A stretch of 64,000 nt of DNA from Prostheceraeus crozeri (GCA_907163375.1 CAJQUW010007880.1:654374-718373), one strand, 5' to 3'. Counted from the first letter of the stretch, positions 49,799 to 59,067 are shown. Program-made: numbers and translations. The notes: generated from the letters alone by a model not told the origin.

Positions 49799-50311
49799 TT
49801 GATGACATACATAATGATGACTAGTATCCCAACGTCGTGGGTTGTCGCAAGAGACCTTGGATATTCTTTCAAAGCCATAGAAACTGTAACAAATCTCAGT
49901 GAAAATATCAATGCTGGTGATTTAGTTGATCGACTAATGGATCTAGATGAGCATGCTATGAATCACAATTTGGATCGTAGGTGGATAGAGGATTTCTCCA
50001 TGCTTCACTGCAATGATAGTGAAATTAGGAGGATCAAATTGGAACGATATGGAAAGAAGGAGACATCTGACAGTGTTTTAATAAAAAGTTCTCCCAATAA
50101 AAGTGACTTCAGAAGGAAATTAGAACAAGAGACATTTAAATTATTATGTGAACGGAACTGCGTTAAATGTTTTAAACAGGAACGATCCCTTCTCTTTTTG
50201 CCATGTTCTCATAGCGTTATGTGTTCTACATGTTATGTACCCTTTGAAACTTCATCTTGTCCCCTTTGCGATGAAGAAATATCTTCAACAGTCACTGTAT
50301 ATCGTGCATGA
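49799..50311 (+). CDS. Polinton accessory gene: UBA-RING protein
   Basis: An open frame of 170 codons. Residues 14-50 (WVVARDLGYSFKAIETVTN...DLVDRLMDLDE) resemble a UBA domain as in IAP-type ubiquitin ligases. Residues 121-157 form a C3HC4 RING: C121-V-K-C124, C136-S-H138, C142-S-T-C145 and C154-P-L-C157. UBA followed by a C-terminal RING is the tail architecture of cellular IAPs, here without any BIR domain. The likely role is an E3 ubiquitin ligase, perhaps acting on host death or defence pathways; that is inference. Several Met codons lie close together at the start, so the exact N-terminus is open. It is the first gene at the left side of the Polinton. Confidence 0.8.
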   Translation: MMTYIMMTSIPTSWVVARDLGYSFKAIETVTNLSENINAGDLVDRLMDLDEHAMNHNLDRRWIEDFSMLHCNDSEIRRIKLERYGKKETSDSVLIKSSPNKSDFRRKLEQETFKLLCERNCVKCFKQERSLLFLPCSHSVMCSTCYVPFETSSCPLCDEEISSTVTVYRA

Positions 50312-50380
50312 TGAGTCATCATGCAGGTCTGTGATTGGTCACTATTGTGTCTTTGTTTGACTTTTCTATATAAGGAGGAC
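50310..50380 (+). promoter_or_regulatory. Promoter module 1 (AP-1-like site, CCAAT, TATA)
   Basis: GATGAGTCAT (50310-50319, an AP-1/bZIP-type TGAGTCA core), an inverted CCAAT box ATTGG (50334-50338) and TATATAAGGAGGAC (50367-50380) precede the gene at 50422. The 10-bp AP-1-like element and the TATA core recur in front of the gene at 51718. Confidence 0.6.
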
Positions 50381-50421
50381 ATTGTACCGTTCTATTTCAA
50401 GCATAATTTGAGGCTAATACA

Positions 50422-51045
50422 ATGTCAATCAGCATGTCGTTCACTACCAACATTCCCATTTCAATAATTTACCGAAGTCAACTCTTCACGGGCAATATAT
50501 TTTATTCTGCCGTGAATATAACTGGCTATAAAGCGGATTTGGTGGATCTGATGGAGGAAATAGTGAAGTATTTCCGCTGCGGAGAGGACGTTGTGGTGCA
50601 GAGAATGTTGATGAGAGTCGTGAACAACGCTCTTACACGAGTTGCAAGATTCTGGCTCAATGAAGTATTTCGCCCACTAGCTCAAACGGAGATTGTACCG
50701 GAATACTCTCGCTGTTGGTGCAGCAGTATCCAACGGAAACTCAACACATGTCTCCATGACATTATCACCTCCAGCTACTATGACGAGAAGGGTGACAAAT
50801 GCAAACTGGACTTGTTCAGTGGACCGCCATCAGTAAGCATCAATGTGGCTGCTCAAGGACATTCTGAGGTAATCAGTTTGCGGGCATACTATGCCAATAT
50901 TTTAAAGACTTTCCATTCAAAGCCCTCCTGTATGTGCTGTCCAATTTCAAAACATCTAATGAAAGACATTGAGCAGCTCATAACTGCTACAAATCAGACT
51001 CTAGCCGATGTGAGTGTATATCAGTTTCCCTCTACAACTTGTTAA
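50422..51045 (+). CDS. Polinton protein of unknown function (207 aa)
   Basis: An open frame, well placed behind a TATA module. The protein is mixed alpha/beta-looking with Cys pairs in CWC near residue 94 and CMCC near 172, and no recognised motif. It is not basic and has no membrane segment. Its place among early left-end genes and its separate promoter suggest an accessory or regulatory gene rather than a virion part, but no function is proposed. Confidence 0.65.
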   Translation: MSISMSFTTNIPISIIYRSQLFTGNIFYSAVNITGYKADLVDLMEEIVKYFRCGEDVVVQRMLMRVVNNALTRVARFWLNEVFRPLAQTEIVPEYSRCWCSSIQRKLNTCLHDIITSSYYDEKGDKCKLDLFSGPPSVSINVAAQGHSEVISLRAYYANILKTFHSKPSCMCCPISKHLMKDIEQLITATNQTLADVSVYQFPSTTC

Positions 51046-51173
51046 GTGTTTTATGTAATTTTATAAGTACCAGCAACAAACTCTGTGTGAATGCTTGTAA
51101 ACTTTTGTATATAATGTTGTAAGTACTAAGCAAAAATTGTAATTGTATTATCTATTTCCATATTAGAATAAAA

Positions 51174-51566
51174 ATGTCTGTAAAACGTAAGGCATCTTCT
51201 CGTCAATCGAAACGGTCCTTCAAACCTTCAAGTCAGTTTAAAAAGGCGTTGCGAAAGTTAAACAGGATACATGATAATAAGAAGAAGTGTAAATTGATTC
51301 AAAATTCAAGTGATGATTTCATTCGTGATTTAGCTTTTGCAATACACAAATGTCTACCTATTTACAAGCCTCTGTTGAATGCTGGCTCTTTGAATAGCAT
51401 TAAAAAGTTTTCAAATCCAAGGAGTAGTGATAAGAAAAGGCGAAACTTAATTCAGCGCGGTGGTGGTGGGTTTCTAAGTATGTTAAATGATATTGGAAAC
51501 AGTATTAATGGTGTAATCAATAGTCCGCTTGGAAGGATTGCAGCAACTGCTGCAATGTTAATATAA
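51174..51566 (+). CDS. Small basic virion-type protein (pVI-like)
   Basis: A 130-residue open frame. The N-terminal 90 residues are highly basic (KRKASSRQSKRSFK, KKALRKLNR, DKKRRN). A glycine block (IQRGGGG, residues 94-99) separates them from a hydrophobic, amphipathic C-terminal tail (FLSMLNDIGNSINGVINSPL). This layout recalls adenovirus-type minor virion proteins that are cut by the viral protease at glycine pairs to free a membrane-active peptide. The site is not an exact adenain consensus. AATAAA overlaps the start region and may end the previous transcript. Confidence 0.6.
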   Translation: MSVKRKASSRQSKRSFKPSSQFKKALRKLNRIHDNKKKCKLIQNSSDDFIRDLAFAIHKCLPIYKPLLNAGSLNSIKKFSNPRSSDKKRRNLIQRGGGGFLSMLNDIGNSINGVINSPLGRIAATAAMLI

Positions 51567-51605
51567 GGTTAGCGAATGATAAAGTGACACGTCATCACTT
51601 TGATT

Positions 51606-51638
51606 GATGAGTCATATATAGGTGTATATAAGGAAGAC
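51606..51638 (+). promoter_or_regulatory. Promoter module 2 (AP-1-like site, TATA)
   Basis: GATGAGTCAT (51606-51615) and TATATAAGGAAGAC (51625-51638) lie about 80 bp before the gene at 51718. Ten of ten and thirteen of fourteen bases match module 1 at 50310-50380, which argues for shared control of the two genes. Confidence 0.6.
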
Positions 51639-51717
51639 GCTTTAATGATATTTTACCACTTTCAAGTGACAATTCATTTGCGCTGGTTGAAAGCTCCGAA
51701 TTAGTACTTGTTGAAAC

Positions 51718-52452
51718 ATGACTCAGAAAATGTATACAATCAGAGAGGAAGGTGACGCTTTTGAGCAAGATCTCTTGAAGCTTCGTCCGACACGAAAGGT
51801 GCAAGGGATTGGAAATACGTTCTACTTTCAAACCTTGAATTATGGTGATGATGGCTTTTATCTTCAAGTTCCATTCTTCCACAGTAATGGTATGTCTACA
51901 TCAGGGTATAGCAATATGAGGCAAATGCGAGTGACTTTTCCAAAATGGCAACAGGTGATTCTTAAAACTATTGACTCTTTCGCGAAAGAATGTGTTGAGC
52001 TGCCTGAAAGTGCTCCCACTCATTGGAGAAAGGCATTAGAGGAAGGAGTTGGTTATAAGGAATTGCCGGAATTCGATACACTGTTTTTAAAACTATCGGA
52101 TCATTTTCAAGCATTCGATCTCTTTACAAACGCGATGGAATGTGAGGATCTCAAACGGGGCCGCTATATGGGCTTAGTGCACGTTACCGGACTTTATATT
52201 GGTTCACATGGTTCGACTGGTAAAGTCGCATCTTTGCAAATGAAGGTTCTTCAACTAGTCTATGAACCACTACCAATTGATAAATGTTTAATTAACATTG
52301 ATAAGACTGCTTCAAGTGATGGGAAGGAAGAGAGCAAAAAGCGAGGGCGGAAATCTAAAGATGGGAATCCTAAATTGAAGTTGAAGCGCCTAGACGCTGA
52401 CTTGAAAACTTTTTATAATCCTAATTGTGATGAGGAAACACAAATGTTTTAA
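51718..52452 (+). CDS. Polinton protein, unknown, with basic tail (244 aa)
   Basis: An open frame. Residues 1-200 look like a folded beta-rich domain (GNTFYFQTLNYGDDGFYLQV; RGRYMGLVHVTGLYIGSHGS). Residues 207-231 hold a lysine-rich segment (KKRGRKSKDGNPKLKLKR) that looks like a nuclear-localisation or DNA-binding tail, followed by an acidic end. A single-stranded-DNA-binding or replication role would fit but is not shown. AATAAA about 60 bp past the stop may be its polyadenylation signal. Confidence 0.65.
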   Translation: MTQKMYTIREEGDAFEQDLLKLRPTRKVQGIGNTFYFQTLNYGDDGFYLQVPFFHSNGMSTSGYSNMRQMRVTFPKWQQVILKTIDSFAKECVELPESAPTHWRKALEEGVGYKELPEFDTLFLKLSDHFQAFDLFTNAMECEDLKRGRYMGLVHVTGLYIGSHGSTGKVASLQMKVLQLVYEPLPIDKCLINIDKTASSDGKEESKKRGRKSKDGNPKLKLKRLDADLKTFYNPNCDEETQMF

Positions 52453-52506
52453 TTTGTAAATGTTTTAATTTGTAAATGTAACTTGAAAGTTTCTATTCTG
52501 AATGTA

Positions 52507-52512
52507 AATAAA
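52507..52512 (+). terminator. Polyadenylation signal AATAAA
   Basis: AATAAA followed by a TGTGTCTGTTTTGTTG GU-rich stretch, just past the 51718-52452 gene. Confidence 0.5.
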
Positions 52513-52593
52513 CTTGATCTGGAACATGTGTCTGTTTTGTTGTTCTAAGCAAAATTAGCGGGATGATGAGTTTAATGTTAATGGAATTATAAG

Positions 52594-53229
52594 ATGACAG
52601 ATTTTCGTCTATTCACTGATCGCACAATGTGTGTCGCTGGACCAAGTCAGTCCGGTAAAACTACATTTGTAACTGAATTGCTACAATATAGAAATGAAAT
52701 GTTTAACAAGGAAATTAAGAGAGTCAAATGGTATTATGGAATATTTCAACCACAACTACATTCTGCACTTCGCCAGAAAGGTTATGAGGTGAAACAAGGG
52801 TTGCCATCAACTGAGGATATCAAAGCAGGTGACTTACTAGTATTAGATGATCTATTACGAGAAAGCAAATCTTCAAAGGATGTAACTGAAATGTTCATTC
52901 AAACTTCACATCATAGGGAAGCTTTTATTATCTACATCACCCAAAACATCTTCGATGGAGGGAAAGAGCAAAGAACTAGAAGTTTGAATACACATTATTT
53001 GGCAATATTTAAAAATCCAAGAGATAGCAGTCAGATACATCATCTCAGTAGACAGATATTACCTCAACAACCTAAAGTACTTTCAAAAATCTATGAAGAT
53101 GTAACAAAGAAACCACATGGTTATCTATTTATTGATCTAACCCAGGAATGTCCGGAACGACTTCGATTTCGAACAAATATCATACCTAATTCCGCTGAAC
53201 CAATGACAGTTTTCTCGGTTCACAGTTAG
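52594..53229 (+). CDS. Polinton packaging ATPase
   Basis: A 211-residue open frame of the FtsK/HerA-type genome-packaging ATPase found in Polintons, adintoviruses and related viruses. Walker A is GPSQSGKT (residues 16-23), Walker B is LLVLDD (81-86), and IYITQN near 113-118 is the expected sensor strand. It would power DNA entry into the capsid. The length is normal for the family. It is followed by the conserved Polinton protein and integrase, a common neighbourhood. The frame is open throughout. Confidence 0.9.
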   Translation: MTDFRLFTDRTMCVAGPSQSGKTTFVTELLQYRNEMFNKEIKRVKWYYGIFQPQLHSALRQKGYEVKQGLPSTEDIKAGDLLVLDDLLRESKSSKDVTEMFIQTSHHREAFIIYITQNIFDGGKEQRTRSLNTHYLAIFKNPRDSSQIHHLSRQILPQQPKVLSKIYEDVTKKPHGYLFIDLTQECPERLRFRTNIIPNSAEPMTVFSVHS

Positions 53230-53268
53230 TTTTAAGCAATGTACTTTGTTGCCTTATTATTTTCAAAC

Positions 53269-53919
53269 ATGTCGTATTCAAAGATGGTAGTCATTCCTCA
53301 AGAGGAGTATGTACAATTGACTACATTACAAAGTGCACAGGAAGTCAAAAATATAGATCAACCTATTACGAATCAACTTAAGGAACTAACACAAAAGGAT
53401 ATGGAAATTCAGAAGATTAAGGATCCCTATCGACGAATGCAGTTAGCAGCTGAAAACATTGACGAGAGGCGACAGATTCGTGACAAGTTGCGACGATTTA
53501 TAACCTTGTCAACACCTCGACCATATCGTGTGCGCGCTGAGCGATTATTTGACTTCATTGATCCACATGTGAAGTTCAATGAGAGAGGGGAGATAATAGA
53601 TGAAACAACTGGTGATGTTATTAGAAATAGTCACATAGATGACCTTCTACAATATGCTGTCAGAGATGTAAGGCGAAAACTAGGTGCACCACAAGGGTGG
53701 ACATATTTTCAGAAAATTTTATCTGATCAAAATGTACCTCACAATATTATTGGAGGACCGACTGTGAATGAATTGGATAGGGGTCACTTACAAGATGGAT
53801 CAAAGAGTAAAACACCCACGATGGCGGTCAAGCGAGAGCTTGCAGATCCCGACGATCTGCAACCAAAAAGAGCTACTAGGCGCTCAATGCGTGTTGCGAA
53901 GGAGTATAGTAAATATTAA
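53269..53919 (+). CDS. Conserved Polinton protein (unknown role)
   Basis: A 216-residue open frame starting at MSYSKMVVIPQEEYVQL (an upstream in-frame ATG at 53239 would add ten residues). The central part is charged helical (KDPYRRMQLAAENIDERRQI), and residues about 130-170 hold the block DDLLQYAVRDVRRKLGAPQG, continuing with a W..F...L....VP..IIGG pattern. I recognise this VIP-start plus GAP-GW-F arrangement from other Polintons but not its function. The C-terminus is basic (KRATRRSMRV). Confidence 0.7.
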   Translation: MSYSKMVVIPQEEYVQLTTLQSAQEVKNIDQPITNQLKELTQKDMEIQKIKDPYRRMQLAAENIDERRQIRDKLRRFITLSTPRPYRVRAERLFDFIDPHVKFNERGEIIDETTGDVIRNSHIDDLLQYAVRDVRRKLGAPQGWTYFQKILSDQNVPHNIIGGPTVNELDRGHLQDGSKSKTPTMAVKRELADPDDLQPKRATRRSMRVAKEYSKY

Positions 53920-53948
53920 GCAAATATGAATTAAGCCTCTCTCATATC

Positions 53949-54275
53949 ATGTCGTTACAAAAATTTTGCTGCTGTTTGAAATCTGCGCTCGAAGGTAAAG
54001 CAGAAGAGGGCATAGAGGTTGATATCAATTGTGTTAGCAGTTGCTGTGCGAGTAATACGCGTGCAAATCAGAACAAAGACGATGAGTACAGCAGTGAAAC
54101 TCAGAAAGATTTATTACGACTTAAATCATCCCGCAAGTTTCAGTCGTCCGGAGGTTCTAGCCCGTGCAGCAGGTGTGGGAATAGAGAAAGTCAAGAAGTG
54201 GTTGAGGAGTCAACCGACTTACACTCTTCACAAAAATGCGAGAAAGCGGTTTCCAACAAGAAAATATGTTGTTAA
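53949..54275 (+). CDS. Possible Cys-rich protein overlapping integrase start
   Basis: A 108-codon frame that begins with MSLQKFCCCLKSALEGKAEE and contains CVSSCCAS, CSRCG and a final ICC. The first 130 bp do not overlap another gene; the remainder lies over the 5' end of the integrase in another frame. It may be a real overlapping gene or a partly chance frame. Confidence 0.3.
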   Translation: MSLQKFCCCLKSALEGKAEEGIEVDINCVSSCCASNTRANQNKDDEYSSETQKDLLRLKSSRKFQSSGGSSPCSRCGNRESQEVVEESTDLHSSQKCEKAVSNKKICC

Positions 54276-55170
54276 CAATATAGATAGTCAATGGCAAACG
54301 GACTTGGCTGACATGCAACAGATATCACAGTACAATGATGGCTATAAATACATCTTAACTGTAATAGATATTTTATCTCGCTATGGTTGGGCACGTGCGC
54401 TGAAATCTAAACGAGGACCAGAAGTTGAAGCGGCTTTTCAGAGCATTTTCGATGAGGGGCGTGTTCCGCAAAGAATACAGACCGATCAAGGGAAGGAATT
54501 CGAAAACTCTCATGTTCGAAGTCTCCTTAAAAGTCATAATGTGGAATTGTTTAGTGTCAAAAGTGCTTATAAAGCTGCCATGGTTGAGAGGTTCAATCGC
54601 ACACTGAAGACAAAAATATGGCGCTATTTCACTGCAAAAAATACACATGTTTGGGTAGGTGAGCTGCAGAAATTTGTTAAGAATTACAATGAAAGCTACC
54701 ATCGAATCATTAAGATGAAACCAGTTGATGTTACCCCAGATAATGCGATGGATGTATGGCTTCGATTGTATGATAAGAAAGCGAAAAACATTTCCAATGA
54801 AAAGAAAATTAATGTTGGTGATAGAGTTCGGATTTCAAAGGTTAAGTCTACATTTGAGAAGGGGTATCTACCTAATTGGACTGAAGAAGAGTTTTTTGTG
54901 GATGAAGTAAATACAAAATTTAGACCCACCATGTATAAATTAATAGATTACCATGGCAATCCAATTGAAGGAAAATTTTACTCTTATGAATTGCAAGTAG
55001 TAGACAGAAGTGAAGAGGTGTATATGATTGATAAAATAATTAGGAGGAAAGGTCATGGCAATCAAAGGAAATATCTAGTTAAATGGAAAGGATATCCTGA
55101 TTCATTCAATAGCTGGATAACGCACCAGGATCTACAAAATGTGGAGATGGGAGACACTCGTAACTTTTAA
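54082..55170 (+). CDS. Polinton integrase with chromodomain
   Basis: A retrovirus-type (RVE) integrase. The start is taken at MSTAVKLRK because it opens the usual N-terminal region with YYDLNHPASFSRPEVLARAA. The catalytic acidic triad is D74 (QWQTDLADM), D135 (IQTDQGKEF) and E169 (KAAMVERFNR). The C-terminal chromodomain (MIDKIIRRKGHGNQRKYLVK, WKGYPDSFNSW) is the usual Polinton addition and is thought to steer insertion toward modified chromatin. It would join the element's ends to host DNA. Open throughout. Confidence 0.93.
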   Translation: MSTAVKLRKIYYDLNHPASFSRPEVLARAAGVGIEKVKKWLRSQPTYTLHKNARKRFPTRKYVVNNIDSQWQTDLADMQQISQYNDGYKYILTVIDILSRYGWARALKSKRGPEVEAAFQSIFDEGRVPQRIQTDQGKEFENSHVRSLLKSHNVELFSVKSAYKAAMVERFNRTLKTKIWRYFTAKNTHVWVGELQKFVKNYNESYHRIIKMKPVDVTPDNAMDVWLRLYDKKAKNISNEKKINVGDRVRISKVKSTFEKGYLPNWTEEEFFVDEVNTKFRPTMYKLIDYHGNPIEGKFYSYELQVVDRSEEVYMIDKIIRRKGHGNQRKYLVKWKGYPDSFNSWITHQDLQNVEMGDTRNF

Positions 55171-55210
55171 GCTAATATAGCATGTGACTTCTTCCATATA
55201 TGACTTTAAC

Positions 55211-56786
55211 ATGTCTACTAACTTCAATATCATTCTTCCAAGCAATAGCAACCCCAAGATATTCCCAAGTAACAAACCATCTCTATACTCTGTTGAATTC
55301 GCTAATCCAATTACTCTACATGGACCCCATGAAGTTGCTCTAACTGAAATTACTTATTACAACGAAATCAGTTTGCTAAAGAACAACTATTTTGAATTAC
55401 ATAAAGAAGTGCGAGAGAAGGATGATTGCTTTCGCATATTTCAAAATAGTCTACATGGTACATGGGCTTTTCATCATCTAACTTTACATCCTTTTTCAAC
55501 ATCTTTACCATCTGTCCAAAACATGATTAAAATTCAAAAGGCATTTGCAACGTCAACTTTTGATTCTAAGGTTCCCACAATGAGCTTGCAAGATACAGAA
55601 AAGGAAATCGGTAGAATGTTTGAACGAATAAATGATCTCTTCAAGCTGACTTTGAATAAATTCTACAAACCAGTCATAAAGGGGTCAACAAAATTGATGA
55701 AGGAAGGGAAGCATGTTCTTCTTGTATTAGGTAAGGATTTGAGTCATACTTTTGGGTATTCCAGAACAACTTTCTCATCAAGGTATTGGTACAATGGACG
55801 TGGGTGGAATTCGGAGAGGAAAGTCACTGATTTTCAATGTAGAATTGTGCCATTGTATGCATTACAAAAAAGGAGCATCCGAGTAAAAAATAAATTTGAG
55901 GTCATTAGAAGTGTTGAAGACTTTGCAAGAAAGTTTCAAGGATCAGTCCCAGAAACGTTAATGACTTGTGAATATAAGAAAGAGAAAGTAACTTTATTTA
56001 CTGTTGAAACGGAGGCAGAATTTATTGTTTTTACTAAAAAGACGCCATTGAAAAGTCTGAGTCCGCTGTTATTGAATTTGGATCTGAAATGATTGGGATG
56101 TTTAAGGGCCTTGAAAGCGCACCTTGGTTGACAGAATTAAATGATACATTCAAGGTTCAATTGTCCTCTTCTAAACTCAAAGTATCAACAAATGCTTCAT
56201 GGGATATCCACGTATACAGCGAAGACATATCGGGTGATGAATTGTCTACTTCCAGTGAACTTGTAAAAAGAGTTAATTTGAACATTGAAAGCTTGAAAAC
56301 GCCATCTGAATTGTGTACAAAGTTAAATGAGTTTGCTGTGGATTACCTTGATGCAGATGAATATCACTTTTCTTATGACCCGCATAAGAAACGCATGATT
56401 CTAAAGGTAGGGAAGAACTCTCTTATCAAGCTGGATAGCGTGTTAACGACCACATTGGGATTCTCAAATCAACTATTTATGAAGGTACATCAATAGGCGA
56501 TACAGCCCCATCACTAGAGCGTGATATAAGTAACTTATACGTCTATTGTAACATTATTGAATATACAAGGGTTGGCGACATTGAGGCCCCACTTCTGCGC
56601 ACATTTCCTCTCTCATCCGTAAGGAAGCAACTAATCAATCGAGAATTTTTTAATACAATGTATCTACCAATCAGCCGAAATTTCATCAATAGAATTGACA
56701 TATCAATTCATGATGACGCAGGAGAAGTAGTACCGTTCTGTGGTGGTGTTACTGTTTTGACCCTACATATTAGGTCACGAGAATAA
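55211..56786 (+). pseudogene. Polinton minor capsid (penton) gene, broken
   Basis: The N-terminal part has the strongly conserved Polinton pattern FNIILPSNSNPKIFPSN...Y.VEFANPITLHGPHEVALTE. Later parts keep TTLGFSNQ and, at the end, LYVYCNI, PLLRTFPL, YLPISR and ISIHDDAGE. This is the single-jelly-roll minor capsid (penton-type) protein that forms capsid vertices in virus relatives. The coding region is interrupted. It sits between integrase and core protein, its usual place. Confidence 0.8.
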
Positions 56787-56829
56787 GGCTTTACGCTATT
56801 GTGACTTCCATAGTTATTCAATAGTCATA

Positions 56830-57312
56830 ATGACAGGCATTTACAGTAGACCATCATATCAGAGCGGTTATCCCGTGTTTGTTGGAGGTAGACGACAAGT
56901 TGGAGGAGGCATATTTGGTGCACTAAGACGTATTATTCTTCCAACACTCAAAAAGTATGGCGTACCAATCATGAAGCGTGTTGGAAGCAGGGCTTTAGAT
57001 TTTGGTGCAAATGTTGCAGCTGATGCGCTTCAAGGTGAGGATATCGGTGAATCTATGAAAATGCGCGCGCAGCAATCTGCCATAGACGCATTAGATGATT
57101 TAACAAAGACGAGACGTACAGTTCGGAAGAAGCGTAGGAAGTCAAGACAAGTTGGATCAGGCCGAGTTACTAAGCAAAGACGCAGGAAAAGTAAAAAGCC
57201 GACTAGAGCAGCACGTTCTAAATCTAGACGTCGAGTGAAAACAAGAAAGCGCAAACGAAATTCCACAGCTACTAGAAACAAGTCAAAACGAAGGAAGACA
57301 ACATATTTGTAG
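56830..57312 (+). CDS. Basic core / DNA-condensing protein
   Basis: A 160-residue open frame. Residues 15-85 contain VFVGGRRQVGGGIFGALRRI followed by GVPIMKRVGSRALDFGANVA and ADALQGEDIGESMKMR, a block seen in small virion proteins of Polintons and adintoviruses, comparable with adenovirus pX/pVII. Residues 95-160 are almost pure Arg/Lys/Ser (KKRRKSRQ, RVKTRKRKRN) and would neutralise packaged DNA. Two glycine-rich spots near the N-terminus resemble adenain cleavage sites. Antisense frames here are shadows of the arginine-rich tail. Confidence 0.75.
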   Translation: MTGIYSRPSYQSGYPVFVGGRRQVGGGIFGALRRIILPTLKKYGVPIMKRVGSRALDFGANVAADALQGEDIGESMKMRAQQSAIDALDDLTKTRRTVRKKRRKSRQVGSGRVTKQRRRKSKKPTRAARSKSRRRVKTRKRKRNSTATRNKSKRRKTTYL

Positions 57313-57322
57313 AGCTAATACG

Positions 57323-58606
57323 ATGCAGAGTATCAATTCGGCTTTGTGTTTCTTCGATTCTCCCCTCATCAGACAGACATCATCTCCTCAACAATTGTAG
57401 ACATAGTCCCCACAACAAATATCGATGGTAACCAGCAGCCTATTCAGTTTGATATACCTGCCAATCCTCAAGATTATATTGACTGTCAATCCATTGATTT
57501 AGAGTTGTGTATACAAATTAAGAAGACTGATGATACAAATATCGATTCATCCAAGGATAAAGTGGGATTAGCAAATCTTCCTATTGCCAGTCTGTTCTCA
57601 GATGTGTATCTAATATTGAATGACAAACAGATTGAAGGAGGGGATCGAGCATATCCATATGGAGCATATATACATACAATGACTCAATTTCAAAAGCAAG
57701 CTAAACAGTCACACTTGCAAGTTTCTGGGTGGTATGATGATCAGCAAGGGAAATTTGATGATGTCTCAAATACAGGGTTGAAAAGACGAATGGATTTAAC
57801 AGCGGATTCAAAGGAATTATACTTGAAAGGACCCGTCTATCTTGATTTCCTTCGTCAATCGAGATATCTGCTATCACAGGTTAAAATGCAAATAAAATTT
57901 ATTCGTGCAAATCCTGAGTTCGCGTTAATGGCTTTTGGAGCTACAAACTATCAAGTCAACATAAGTAATGCCGTGCTCAATGTAAGGCGAGTAACAATGA
58001 ACCCGTCAGTCATCAACGAGCATGCGACAGGATTGAGGAAAAACAATGCAATATATCCAGTTAATCACAGTGTGTTGACAAACTTCACAATTGGTGCGGG
58101 ATCATCCTCACATGCCTACCCAAATCTTTTTCCCACTGCAATGCCAAAGGCGGTGTATATCACATTTGTGGAAAATGAGGCATTCATTGGTGCTTTTGAA
58201 AAAGAATCCATTCAATTTCCAACACTTTAATGTTAGCAAACTAGCACTCTATCAGGATGGGAAATTTGTATCTTGCAAAGCATATGAGCCTAATTTCAAA
58301 GATGGCAAATTCGCACGTGAATATGGTTCTATTTTCACCGCCCTCAACATGTTTAATACAGACGATTCAAATGGAATTACAATGGATATGTACAAGAATG
58401 GCTACTTCTTCATTATGTACAACCTCACAGCAGATGCAGATCTAGGTGGTGAAAGCGTAGGAGTTACAAAGCCTGGAAATCTACGACTGGAGGTATCATT
58501 TGAGTCACCTTTGAAGAAAACAATTACTTGTCTCATTTATGCTATCTATGATAGCAAAGTTGAGATAACAAGAATGAGAGACGTGACTGTCAGCTATCAG
58601 AGATGA
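57323..58606 (+). pseudogene. Polinton major capsid gene, broken
   Basis: The sequence keeps the features of the double-jelly-roll major capsid protein: IQFDIPANPQDYIDCQSIDL near the start, SDVYLILNDKQIEGGDRAYP with the YPYGAYIHTM block, VYLDFLRQSRYLLSQVKMQI, and a late FIMYNLTADA...LRLEVSFESPLKK segment. In virus relatives this protein builds the icosahedral shell. The coding region is interrupted. It overlaps the protease start in an ATGA junction, as in a compact viral gene block. Confidence 0.85.
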
Positions 58607-59067
58607 GTAACTTAAGCAACATAGAAATCTTGAGGAAAATGAGGAAAGCTCATCCCTACTCCAAGACAATATTTCTCAATGTCTTTTCTAGAGATAATTT
58701 ACCTGATTCAATTCCTTTCTATCCTTGTTCACTTATCATCAATACGGATACCAACAATCTTCCCGGAAAACATTGGATTGCTGTATACATCAATCGTTAT
58801 AAAGTTGCCGAATATTTTGACTCTCTTAATCAACCTCGTTTACATGATATCGCATTATGGATGAACAGGTTTTCCTGGACTGTTAGGAAAGTGACATCGT
58901 TCCCACTTCAAAGTAATACATCTCTAATGTGCGGTGGCTATGTACTCTATTTTGTCAATGAGAGACCATTGAAAAATAACTGTAAAAGTGCTTTAGAACT
59001 ATTTTCAAAAAACTGTGATAAAAATGATGTAATTCTTACTAAATATGTTGAAACAGTTTTGAAATAA
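58603..59067 (+). CDS. Adenain-type cysteine protease
   Basis: A 154-residue open frame of the adenovirus-protease (Ulp1-like) fold. The catalytic residues are in order: H57 in GKHWIAVYI, D73 in YFDSL, Q103 in PLQSNTS and C110 in MCGGYVLYF. The protease matures virion proteins; likely targets here are the glycine-rich sites in the two small basic proteins (inference). The start ATG overlaps the stop of the major capsid gene. The length is slightly short but complete for Polintons. Confidence 0.9.
   Translation: MSNLSNIEILRKMRKAHPYSKTIFLNVFSRDNLPDSIPFYPCSLIINTDTNNLPGKHWIAVYINRYKVAEYFDSLNQPRLHDIALWMNRFSWTVRKVTSFPLQSNTSLMCGGYVLYFVNERPLKNNCKSALELFSKNCDKNDVILTKYVETVLK

Noticed and set aside
57030-57281. 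Minus-strand frame rich in Arg and Phe
   Set aside because: It is an antisense shadow of the arginine/lysine-rich tail of the core protein.
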